Both the position numbers and the translations under genes were made by a program. Below are positions 12,901 to 24,900 of a stretch of 64,000 nucleotides of DNA, one piece after another. Under the pieces are notes generated by a model. The model saw only the letters and a program-made list of their open reading frames with translations, did not search any database and was not told the origin of the DNA. The stretch comes from Dipteris shenzhenensis (lineage: Eukaryota; Polypodiophyta; Polypodiopsida; Gleicheniales): assembly GCA_047967505.1 (NCBI GenBank), contig CM106538.1, one strand, 5' to 3'. The first letter of the stretch is position 1. The number at the start of each line of letters is the position of its first letter.

Positions 12901-15900
12901 AAAATGCAGCAGAGAAAATGCTCCAAATGTGCCACTGATAGTCACCCTTGGAGGAGAGGTGAAATGGACAGCAAATGGCAATGAGCTGGCTGGAAATGAG
13001 AATTACAGAAAGAAAATGTGCTCCCACGAGGAGGAGAGCACTTCGAAATGAGTTGAGAAGGATCCAATGGAGAGAATCTCGCAGCGCGAGGCAAAGGGAC
13101 AGCAAATGAGAGGCAACGGGCTCAAGGAGAGGTCTTCGGATGGCAGCAGCAAGCTCGAAATGGCATCAAACACCAAGCACAAGCCTCCAAATTAAGAAAT
13201 TTGTTGAGAAGAAGCTTCAAATGTGACATGACCACGATCGCTCTTACCTGCACACAAGCTCAAACCAACGATCATAGAACCACAAAGAACGGCGCAGGCA
13301 TGCTCACCATCCAACCATGATGCTCATGGGTCCAGGCATCCCCCCGAGCCATAGGTTGGGTTGGGTGCACGAACATCTACATCCAACCAGTCCACAACCT
13401 CTTGGCGTCCCATACCACTAGAAGGCGTCCATAGGGCCTTAGGATTGCGCTAGGAATCCGGCCTACGCTAGAAAGCAGGTGCGTGTCCGTAACGCGATCC
13501 AGGATCCAGACTAGCAAGGAAGAGCTATCCTATTTCTAACTTGACGTTCATGAAAGCCAAGAATACTCTCAGGCTCGTGTGGTATAAAGGTTAAATTAAG
13601 TGGAGTAACTACGCGATCCTCAGCACCCAACACTTCTTTCAGTCTACTGACATGGAAGACTGGATGAATCCTTGCATGAGGAGGCAAATCTTGTTCATAT
13701 GCATGAACTTGGCCAATTCTTCGGATAACCTTGAATGGACCATAGTATCTGGGGGATAACTCCCTTACGTGTCCAGTACTGAGAACAAGTATACCATCGT
13801 TCCAATATAAAACTCTCTAGGTGAACTATGTCTATTAGCATAGAATCTGTCCCTGTCTTGGGCACTTCTAATAGACTCCTTGGCAAACTGCAACATCTCT
13901 TGCATATCTTGCAAGAATGTTTTTGTAGCATCATTCTTGATTCCCTTTAATCCGACCATTATTGGAGATTTAGGTTGAAGCCCATAGATAAGCATAACCA
14001 GTACTAGAATGCTTTGCTCTGTTATAAGCAAATTCAACCATGGGTAAGTAGTCTTCCCATGGTGATGCCTCTTGGAAACATATGCTCGAAGCATATCCTC
14101 TAGAAGTTGGTTCACAACTTTCGGCTGACCATCAGACTACCTTTGATGTTTTGGTGTAGTACCTACTTCCAAGTTTCTACTACCTACTACCTTTGATCAT
14201 GATGTTTGGTGTAGACTAAAATGAAAATGTTTAGACTTCACAAGCAGTTGTAGCTTGAATGAAGAGATTTTGGACTACCTTTTGATTAGCCTTCTCCTTT
14301 AGTGCTAGCCTTCATCATGGCTGAGTCTGCCCTTCATCTCCGGAGTGCCGACAGAAACTTAGTACGAAGACTTTGTATGAATGGATGCTCAAGTATGTGT
14401 GGGTGTGTGGATTTGTATGTGTGAGAGCATATTTTTATACTATGGTCTACACCCACTGTTGGGCGCTGATGACGTCAGTGGGGATGTCATAGTAGCTAGT
14501 CCCTGCTATGCATGATGGAACCTTGTGAGTGACTATCATGAGATTGAAACTGCACTATGTTGTGTTTTTAGAGGATGAGTTTGGGAATGTTCCTGGATTC
14601 ATCTAGGTATATGATGTTTGGTGTAGTATTGATCTATCATTGACACTATGTATCAGAATCCAAATTCCAAATGACTCTGGTCTCCGGAGAAAGTTTGTAG
14701 GTCTATGTCAATGTAATGTGTACAATGTATATCTTTCTAAATGTTTTTGAGTAAAATTAGGGTCACGTATGTTTCAACCCTAGGGGCTGAACCATACTCC
14801 AATCATACTTCCATACTCGTATGACGTATGTGTATGGTAATGTATGGAAAAAATCTATGCTTCCCACTTATTACGAGGAATGTCCAAAGGTTGTAGTAAC
14901 CCTGCACTTCTAAGTCGTTCTGCTTTGGTCACTTGACAAGTATGGCAACCTACAAAATAGTCATGAACAAATTCTCTCATCTTAGGCCAAAAACTATGTT
15001 TCACGAGAGACAGAGTCTTGTATACTCTAGGATGTCCCGCACTAGGTGCATCATGACACTCCCGAAGACTCAGATCCGACACATCTGGTACATAAATTTT
15101 TTCATTTCAAAACAGTAAGCCATTCCGAATCATCCACACTGACCTCCCGTCGCTTGAACCATAGGTGGCACAATCCCTGAGTCCTGATCAATCATATCGG
15201 TACTATCCTGGACCTTCTGCCAATAATGATTGAAATGACTATCAGTTGCACAAAGCCCTCTCAAGGATTGAAATAGGTAAGAGGATATCTCAGTAAATGA
15301 CAAAGCATTCACCATCTTAATCCGACTTAGGGCATCAGTAACACTGTTGAAAGAGCCTTTCCTATACTGAATCTCAAAATCAATATCCTGCATCAACTCA
15401 GCCCATCGAGCCTTCTTGCCCCTCAAATCATCCCCTCAATATACATATCGGATTGATCGATGATTAGTCAACACGACAAATCTAGAACCATACAGGTAAT
15501 GCCTCCGAACCTTGAGAGCATAAACAACTGTATAAAGTTCCTTTTCCATGGTAGGCCAACGATATTGAGTATTATCGAGCTTTTCTCTCTCAAAAGCTAC
15601 AGGTTGGTCCTCTTGGAATAATGCTACCCCGATGGCATAGTCACTTGCATCGGCCTCCAATACATAAGGCTAGGTAGGATTGAGCAATGCTAGAACATGT
15701 GCACTCTTGATACCAATTTTCAAAGTATCGAAAGCCTTGTTCAACTCTTCATTCCAAGTAATAGGTTGTGTAGGCCTACGGCCACGACCCTTCAATACGT
15801 TGGTTAAGGGGGCCTTGATTTTAGAATAATCACGAATTGATTTTCTTAAAAAGACAGTAAATCCTAGGAAAGAACGAAATTGTTTCACTCTCTGAGGTAT

Positions 15901-18900
15901 AGGCCAAGTCAAAATCTTTTGAATATGGTCTTCATCAATGCTAACACCCTCACGAGTAATTTGTAGGATCGATTGAGAGAGAGAGAGAGTACAGATAGCA
16001 AAACGAAGCACAAGCCTTAGCCGTCACGTTAAACTTGGATTAGATAATCAAAAACAAAGGTAAAGCCTGTCGAAAGACTTCGAACTTGGTATGAGGAAGT
16101 GCCTTTGTAAACATATCTGCTATGTTGTCCTCTGTGGGAAGATAGGACAACTCTATGTCTCCTGCTGACAACCGCTCCCGAACATAATGATAGTGAACTT
16201 CAATATGCTTTGTACGTGCATGAAACACTGGGTTACGCGCAATGGCCAAAGCACTCTGGCTGTCAGTGTAGACAATAGTGGAGGATGTCTGGCGAATACC
16301 AAGATCTGTAAGTAACTGTCAAAGCCAAACACACTCTACTGTAGTGGTGAAAGCTGCCCTGTACTCAGCCTCACAGCTAGACGTGGCAACTGTTGGTTGC
16401 TTCTTGCTGAGCCAAGAGATACATGAATTGCCAAGCAAAAAACAATTGCCAGTATGTGACACTCTGGTGTCAGAACATCCTGCCCAGTCACTATCCGTGT
16501 AAGCATGCATTGGTAAGTGAACCCTGATCACCATAGAAGAGGGCTAAATCCTGAGTGCCTCTGAGATATTTGAAGACTCTCTTCACTGCTTGCCAATGCT
16601 GTGAACTGGGCATGTGCATGAATCTTCTGAGCTGAGATATTGCATACTGCAAGTCAGGTCTGGTGTGACATAAATAAATAAGGCATCCAACAACTTGCTG
16701 ATAAAGAGTGATATCGCATGGTGGGCTTCCATCATGAGCTGATAATTTGAAGCTAGGGTCCACTGGAGTAGAGATTGGCTTGCAATCCTTAAACTGAAAA
16801 TGATCAAGGAGCTGTCCAATATACTTGGACCGAGACATCATGATACCCCCCTCAACATGAGCAAACTGAATGCCCAAATAATAATGGAGCCGTCCCATGT
16901 CTGACATGTCAAAAATCTGCTGCAAATCAGCCTTGAAAGCTGCAATTTGTTGAGTATCTGGGCCCGTGATGAGCATATCATCCACATATAAAATCAGCAC
17001 TAAAAAATCAGATCCTCTCCCACGGACATAAAGAGTGGGTTCTGTGGGACTATTCTGAAAACCAAGGGATAGTAAGTGTGCATGAATTTTGGCATACCAT
17101 GCCTTGGGTGCCTGCTTCAAACCATAAAGGGCTTTTCTAAGACGGCATACCTTATTTTCAGAATTAACAACCTCAAAGCCAGGAGGTTGTGTGACATAGA
17201 CACTCTCCTGCAGATCCCCATGAAGAAAATCAGTTTTGATGTCAAGCTGGTGCACTTGCCAATGATGATGGACTGCAATGGCAATGACACATCTAATGGT
17301 AGTAATCCTGGATGTGGGAGCGAATGTATCCTCAATGTCAATGCCTTGTTGTTGGGCATACCCTTTTGCAACAAGACGGGCTTTGTATCGATCTATGCTG
17401 CCATCAGATTTCCCTTTTAATTTGTAGACCCACCGCGTTCCAATGGCATGCTTGCCGGGAGGGAGATCTACTAATTCCCATGTGTCATTTTTGGCAATAG
17501 ATTGTAACTGAGCTCTCATTGCATCCATCCACTCTTTGCTGTCAAAAGCATCTTTATGGCATAGAGGCTCTTCATTGCAAGCTGTAGGAAGGAGTGCAAA
17601 CTCAAGAAAGTGACCATGTTGGCAAAAGGCTGATCTTGTTTGCTGTCCCTCAATGTATCAAGAAGCCATCTGGGAACTTGCCTTTGCTGTCTATTGACAG
17701 CTCTTTCTTCAATGACTGCATCATGAATAGTGGGATCATTTTGTGCCGGAAGAGGAACTTGCAAATCACTTGCAAATCAGCATGAGGTTGTGGCTGATTA
17801 TTGCTTAGTGGAGGGCCTGCAGGAGGCTCATGTTGCTGGTCAAAATCCTCTTCTGATGATGGCAGAGGTAACCAAGATTCAAAGGCATCAAACATGTCAA
17901 CATCTGGCTTTGCCTTGCAGTCCACAAGAGGAGAAGCTGAATGTTAGCAAAGATTACATCTCTACTGACAATAATCTTCCCAGTATTTGGTTGATATAAC
18001 CGATACCCTCTGCTCTCCTGGCTGTAACCAATAAATATGCATTTGATTGTCTTGTCATCAAGCTTATGTCTCAGTTGAGATGGTACATGAACATATGCAA
18101 GAGACCCAAAAACTCTTATGTGTGAAAGTGAAGGCTTCTTGCCTTTCCATGCTTCATAAGGTGTAACAGTCTTCAATGCCCGTGTAGGTGATCTATTCAG
18201 CACATAGTTGGCACACATTACTGCATCAAGCCAAAATTTATTGGGCAAAGACTTGGCCTCAAGCATGCATCTGGCCATCTCCATTGTGGACCTGTTTTTC
18301 CTTTCAGAAACAGGATTCTGCTGAGGAGTGTAAGGAGTAGTGCATGAGTGAATAATGCCGTGTGAAGATAGAAATGCATCAAACTCCTTTGACATATACT
18401 CTCCCCCCCTGTCTGTGTTGAGGGTGACACGCTTGCATCCTGATTCATTCTCAACCATATTCAGCCATCTCTAAAAGCATAAGAAAACTTCAGATTTGGC
18501 TTTTAAAGGATATACCCAGCAATATCTTGTGAAATCATCAATGAGAGTCATGAAATACTTATATCCCCCAATGGCATTTGTCCTCATTGGGCCACAGACA
18601 TCACTGTGTACTAGCTGCAATTTCCTTGTGAGAGTTTTGGGCAATTTTTTTGAAAAGGAAATCGATGCATCTTACCCAAAAGACAACCCTCACACACATG
18701 TTTGGAAACTGTGTGAGTCTGAGGTACATCATTTGCCATCTGCTGTGAATGTATCTTTGCAAGAGCTCTATAATTGAGATGGCCCATTCTCTCATGCCAA
18801 AGATGAGTTTGAGCAAGCTGTGAATCTGAAATTGCAAATGCTTCAATAGAAAGTGCAGTTGAGTGATGATCAAGGTGATAAAGCCCCTTTTGCAAAGTGC

Positions 18901-21900
18901 TAGTGAGAACTATGGCATTGTGATCACGAAGATCATAAACTAGGCATCTATAGCCATCAAAAATAACTCTGAAACCTGAAGTGGCAATTGCTGAAATTGA
19001 AATCAAGTTGACTTCAATTCTAGGCACAAAAAGAACATTTGTCAGAGTAACAGGATGGCTTGAAATGGATGTGGGCTGCACATCTCCAATTCCTTTAACA
19101 GCATATGAAGCATTATTAGCACACGTGACAGTCCCCCCTCGAGGTGCATCAGCTAGAATGCATCAGCTTTGGAGGGATCAAATGAGCAATGGACAGCCCA
19201 TGCCCAATCATCCTGAAGAGCATGTGCATGTGAAGCATCTTCTGGCTCATGGGATTCAATAGCATGTGAGGCAGTAATTGTCAATCCTGCTTTCTTTTTC
19301 TCCGAAGCAATGCGCTTTCTGCATTCTGAAATGTCATGTCCAGGCTTGCGACAATAGTTGCATCTTTTCTTCTTTGACTTATCTGCTGTATTTTTAGATG
19401 CATGGGAGGAATTGCAGCTGCTGTGTGCAGATTTTGGCTTGCCCATAGGCTTGGAAGCCTTGCCTCTTCATGTCAGCTGTGAAGCAAATGCATGATCAGG
19501 AATAATGGCTTGTCTATTAGCTCTACTTTGCTCTTCCTGCAAAAGCAAAGTCACTAGCTGATCAAAAGAATAGTGGTCTGGATTACCCATGGCCACTAAT
19601 CGAAGGGTTGTAGCAAACCCTTGGTATGTATCTGGCAGTCCATTCAATGTGGTACTGACAAGCTGTGAATTTGGCACCACCGCATCAATGTTGGCAAGCT
19701 GTTCCATGAGGTCCTTGACCTTTGTCAGGTATGCATCCATAGACTCACCTTCATTCATACTGACTTCTTGTAATTGCCTTCTCAAATATGCAACACGAGC
19801 TTCATTGCAAATCTAATAGAGATATCCCAAGCATCCTTTGCTGTCCTACAAGACCGGATGTGTGGAATAATGATTCTCTTGCATGATAAAGCAATGCATG
19901 AATGTGCATTTGCATCTCTTGCATCCCATCTTGACTGTTCTTGAGTTGGAAGAGCAGCAACAGGTGTGCTAGAGGAAGAGGCATCAGGAGTAGTACCCCC
20001 TGCAGAAGGACCAGCAGTAGAGGCAACCACTGTAGCATTGGCTGGCCTCAGACCAGCCCCAGAAACAATATTCCACAAATGCTTTGCAACAAGAATATGT
20101 TTCATGAGATAAGACCACATCGGATAGTTGGTGCCATCCAACTTATCATCTTCACGAAGAACTCCAAGTAAATCTTGATTGTTCCCAGCCGTAGCAAATG
20201 TGATACCTTGAAAAAGACTTGAAAACCCAAAAGCCTCAAGGCTATCACTGCAAAAAGCTGGTTGTCTAAAAATGACAGCAAATATCTGCAATTTTTCAAC
20301 CCAAATCAAAGGGCAAATGCGAATCTGATCCAAATGTGACTGTGGCAGGCAATGTTCATTGCAAAAACAGCAAATATGGCAAAAACCCCAAATTTAATGA
20401 GGGCAAATAGGCCAAAAAGAGGGCAAATGTAGAAAAGCCCCAAATTTTCCTGAGATTTTGCAAACGTGAGACAATGTATTGTAATCTGAGCCAATGTCCT
20501 GCAAAAGTGACTCAATGTCCTGCAAAAGTGACTCAATGTCCTGCAATCTGACCCAATGTACTGCAAACAAACAAGAAATTGCAAACCAAATCCCAAAGAA
20601 AATAGCCTCAAGGCTTGCAACTGCAAAATTAGGAGTGCTGTCCACAAATTGTCTGCAAAAGTGCACCAAATCCCGGAGCAAGTATAATGCAAGTACAACG
20701 TACAGTGCGGGTATTGAATTGATGTACGGAATCATACGGATATCAGCACGAAATCCAATGTACGGTTGTACGGATGCATGTACTATGTAGTACAGTGTAC
20801 GGAAATACAGTACGGACATGTATGTTGATTGTACGGAATACATGTACGGAGAGCAGTACAGTACCTTGTACGAACAGATACGTAGTGTAGGTACGGATCT
20901 GTACAACTGCTCAAGTACGTAGCTGTATGGTGTACCAAATGCAGGTACCAAACTGTACGGAGTACGACTATACGGTGTGCGATGTATGGCGATGCATATT
21001 CGAATATGTACGGTTATACGATGAAGCAAGTACGACTGTACGATGATGTAGGTACGGAGCAGGCTGTGAGCACGGAAGGTGCACGACGACAGTACGGAGC
21101 AGGTACGGGATGTTCCGTACGGCGAGTGTCCAATGTACGGACGTCTAATGTAGATTGTACGACGCAAGTGAGTACGGAAGCCACGGGTGGAGAACGTACG
21201 GATTCTGAGGCAGGATCTGTACGGACGTCCGTACAGTCGTACGGACTATACGGATAAAGGTATAGGGAGCATATGCAAATCCGGGGGTAGAAGACGAGTC
21301 GAACGTGGTTCTGATACCACTGTAGGATCGATTGAGAGAGAGAGAGAGTATAGATAGCAAAACGAAGAACAAGCCTTACCGTCACGTTAAACTTGGATTA
21401 GATAATAAAAAACAAAGGAGTACAAGGTACAAGTACCTAGACCTAGGACTAAGTGTCCTAGGTGTCACATAGGACTAAGTGTCCTATGTGGCCTAAAAGA
21501 CACTAACACTATAAGTGTCTTTATTTATGCCTACAAGGCACATACCATGGCCTATAGGGCATCACTAGAACCACCAGAGAATGGCCTACATAATCTTGTG
21601 TCCTAAGTAAATGATATGTTTCATGAAGAAATCACATTTACTAACCTTAGCATACAGCTTATTCTGTCTTAATAGAATTAAGACAATCCTAAGATGAGCA
21701 ATATGATCCTCTTGAGTCTTGCTGTAAACTGAGATATCATCCAAGAACACAACATCAAACTTGCTCAAGAACTCAGAAGAAGTCATTCATTATCTGTTGG
21801 AAAGTCACGGGAGCATTGGTCAATCCAAAAGGTAATACAAGAAACTCGTAATGACCATTCCTAGTCCAAAAGGTTGTCCTTTCAATATGTTTTACATAAA

Positions 21901-24900
21901 TACGAATCTGATGGTTGCCTGTCCATAAGTCAATCTTAGTGAAATGCCTCGCTCTAGCTTATCTGTCTATTAAGTCATTAGCACGAGGGAGAGGATACTT
22001 ATTCTTAACCGTGATTTTATTCAATCTAAGTCTGATGGTTGTTTGTCTGTAAGTCAATCTTAGTGAAATGCCTCGCTCTAGCTAATCTGTCTATTAAGTC
22101 ATTAGCACGAGGGAGAGGATACTTATTCTTAACCGTGATTTTATTCAATCATTTATAATCCGCACACATTCTTCAAGTTCCATCCTTCTTCTTCCTCAGA
22201 AGAACGGGAGCACCCTAGGGTGATCTGCTTGGTCGTATATACCCCAACTTCAAGTATTCTTGAAGTTGCTGAGCTAATTCGTCCTCCTCTAACGGGCTCA
22301 TCCTATAAGGTGGTATACTTATAGGCTGAGAACCAGGGACTAAATCTATGGGATGGTCTACTGCCCGTCTGGAGGCAAGCCTACCGGCAGTTGTTCGGGT
22401 ACTACTTCACTAAAATCATTCAACAACTTCTTTAATTCAATATGTTTAACGACACTTAATCATTTGCATCAGACGCAGATACAACAAATGAAGAAAATGG
22501 AATTAAAACACATTGAAATACATCACACAAAGTTGTTTGTAATATATTTCGAACTTCAATCGCATTTACAAGAGGTCCCTCGGAGGGATGTATTCATCAC
22601 ACTGTATCAAAAGTTGGGTGACCCCGTACAAAAGAGAAAGGGTATGAGCTTCCCAATCAAATTGGACATGATGTGTTTTAAACCATTCAATGCCCAACAA
22701 TAAGTCTACATGATCCAAGTGCAAAACATAGCACTCCAAAATATCATCATAGGCTTGAATCCGGACGGAAAGTCGATCCACCTTGCGATCCCTAAACTTC
22801 TTTGCTTTTGGAAGCTGCTCCTCGTAGGTGTGATCACTAGGCGTTGTAATTAGTTGTAGCTTCTGCACAAGTTTGTGGTTAACAAAGTTGTGAGAACTAC
22901 TTGGGTAAAAAAGAATGTGAATCCGGGTCCCCTGGATCTCACCATAAGCCTGGTAGAGATCATGGGAACAGTGAATTAGTAAAAGAACAATCACTAGAAT
23001 GAGGCTTGGTGAGAACATTGACACATATACTTGTCAAAGTAGTCAGAGCGACTGTCTTTGACTTCGTTGGTTGTCCTTTGATCTTTGGTGTAGGTCCTTG
23101 TGAGGCTTCGGGCCTCTTCGGACAATCAACCGGAGTATGCCCTTGCTCCTCACAAATGAAGCATTGCCCTTCCTTTTGAAGCCGAAGCGAACGGAGGAAG
23201 TGCTCCTTGCTATTCTTGGTGGATTTATAATTCTTCTGAGAAGGAAGATTAGAAGATCTCACATCTCGAGTGCTAGTAGCTGCATTGAAGAACTTTCTCT
23301 TGTTCTTCCCCTAGGTTTCGGGTGTAGTCAACTTCTTGGTGGAGGCCATCGTATCATCATAAATGCGCGCTAAATGTATGGCCTCCTTCAGGGTTGAGCT
23401 CTTATTGTTCTTTACCTGCAACCTATAGGAATCGAGCAAGCGGGCCACAAAGAAACCCAAAAGGGTCACATGATCCATCTTTGTAGCGTGGGTTTGAAGG
23501 TCACGGAATTTTTGGATATAGGTCTCAAAAGGGAGGCTCTGTTTGGTCATATCCAAGGCCTTAAACTTGGCCACGATGTCATAATCATCTTCCTTTTTTA
23601 GAAACTCAGTTCTAAAGGCGTCTTTGAAGTCTGCCCAGGTGGATGGCTGAGGCCACAATTCCTTCCACCAGAGTAGAGCCTTCTCGGCTAGATATCCAAC
23701 CGCTAACTGGATGCGCTTGTCTTGTGGGTAGGGGTGAAAATTGAAGTGGACCTGCCATTTATGCAGCCAGGTATCCACAACCTCTTTCTTGCGATCCTTT
23801 TTCTCCCCCGAGAATGTCCCGTGTATGTATGCGAATCTAATGATATCTGCTCTTGATGTCAATATGCTGAAGATTGTATCACTTCCCAGCCTGTGTTGCT
23901 CTTGATATCTGCTCTGTGTTGCTCTGTGTTGCTCTTGATGTCAATATGCTGAAGATTTTCATAGCTCTCTTTGAGGCATCAAAAGCTTCACCTCCTTATG
24001 AAACCAGGGAATAATACCAAGCACCACATCATGAGGCTTCTAGGGTGAGATGAAAAAGTCCTCCTGGTCAACATAATCCTGCAATGATAGGAGTGACAAG
24101 AACAAAATTTCCATGGAACATTTGATCCGCATCCAAGGCTCCTTGGTTTTGATTCCACTTGCAAGGCTAACTCTTCGAAAATGAAATTATTCATAGCTCT
24201 TGGGTCAAAAAGGATCAACACGTTATGATCATGCAATTCGCCCCACAGAGGGGCAAACTTCTCTGGCCTCTTGGCCACTTTCCCCAAAACATCGGGGATA
24301 CCTCCTGCCATAGCCTTGGGCGGTTTTTGAGATCTTTTTTGCTCACTCAGTCCCAAAGAATTTTCGAGGCATTGGGCAGCCACATGTCCTTTTTTTCCAC
24401 ATCAAAAACATCTCCCTTCCTTCCAAAAGTCTCAATCTGCTTAGCGTAAAGCCCCTTATAGGGCCTTTGGTTTTGGTCTTGATTGTGGTTTTCCCCTTGG
24501 CTTGTGAGGTTGAAACCCATTCTTTTTTTTTGGTCAAGAAAATTACTTCATTAAGTATGAATGAAAACCGTGAGAGCAAGCTCAAATGCGGGAGTACATC
24601 ATGCAATGCACGAGGAAAAAACAGCTCAAAGTGAGCTAGTATTTGGACTAACACAGTACACTCTCTGATGGCCATTTGAGCGAGCATGCAGGGATCCTCC
24701 AGAGCAACCACTGCCAGGAGAGTTACTTTTTTCAGAGTTTGGAGGGGATCTCCTTTCTTCTCTGAGTTTCTTCAGGGTTGAGATGGCATTTTCAGCCTCT
24801 GCCTTGGTTCTTTATTGGCCATAGTCTGGGAAGGGTGAACCTGGATACCCTCCATCGCCTCTGTACACCTGGCTCTCCAAATATGCCAAGTTGCAATGCT

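Larger units (their letters stand above)
15962..21590 (-). mobile_element. Element C: Copia inserted in Gypsy D
   Basis: The 5' LTR (21321-21590) starts TGTAGG and ends CCTACA. The 3' LTR is truncated (15962-about 16061). Flanks are TAATT (15957-15961) and TAATC (21591-21595), a 5-bp target duplication with one change; the D reading frame predicts TAATC as the original. The order gag, knuckle, integrase, RT, RNase H is complete except for the protease active site. Confidence 0.92.
13500..23870 (-). mobile_element. Element D: degraded Ty3/Gypsy, split by Copia C
   Basis: Right part (21591-23870): gag with WWKELW, CCHC knuckle [14 protein letters not shown], protease region, and RT up to YLGHKI. 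Left part (13500-15961): the RT frame resumes with [16 protein letters not shown], then RNase H, the HHCC zinc domain and the integrase tail. The two halves join in the normal Gypsy order once C and its target duplication are removed. The protease active site reads YPSSSHNF where DSGSSHNF is usual. The central integrase core is replaced by foreign DNA. No LTRs of D are identified. Confidence 0.85.
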
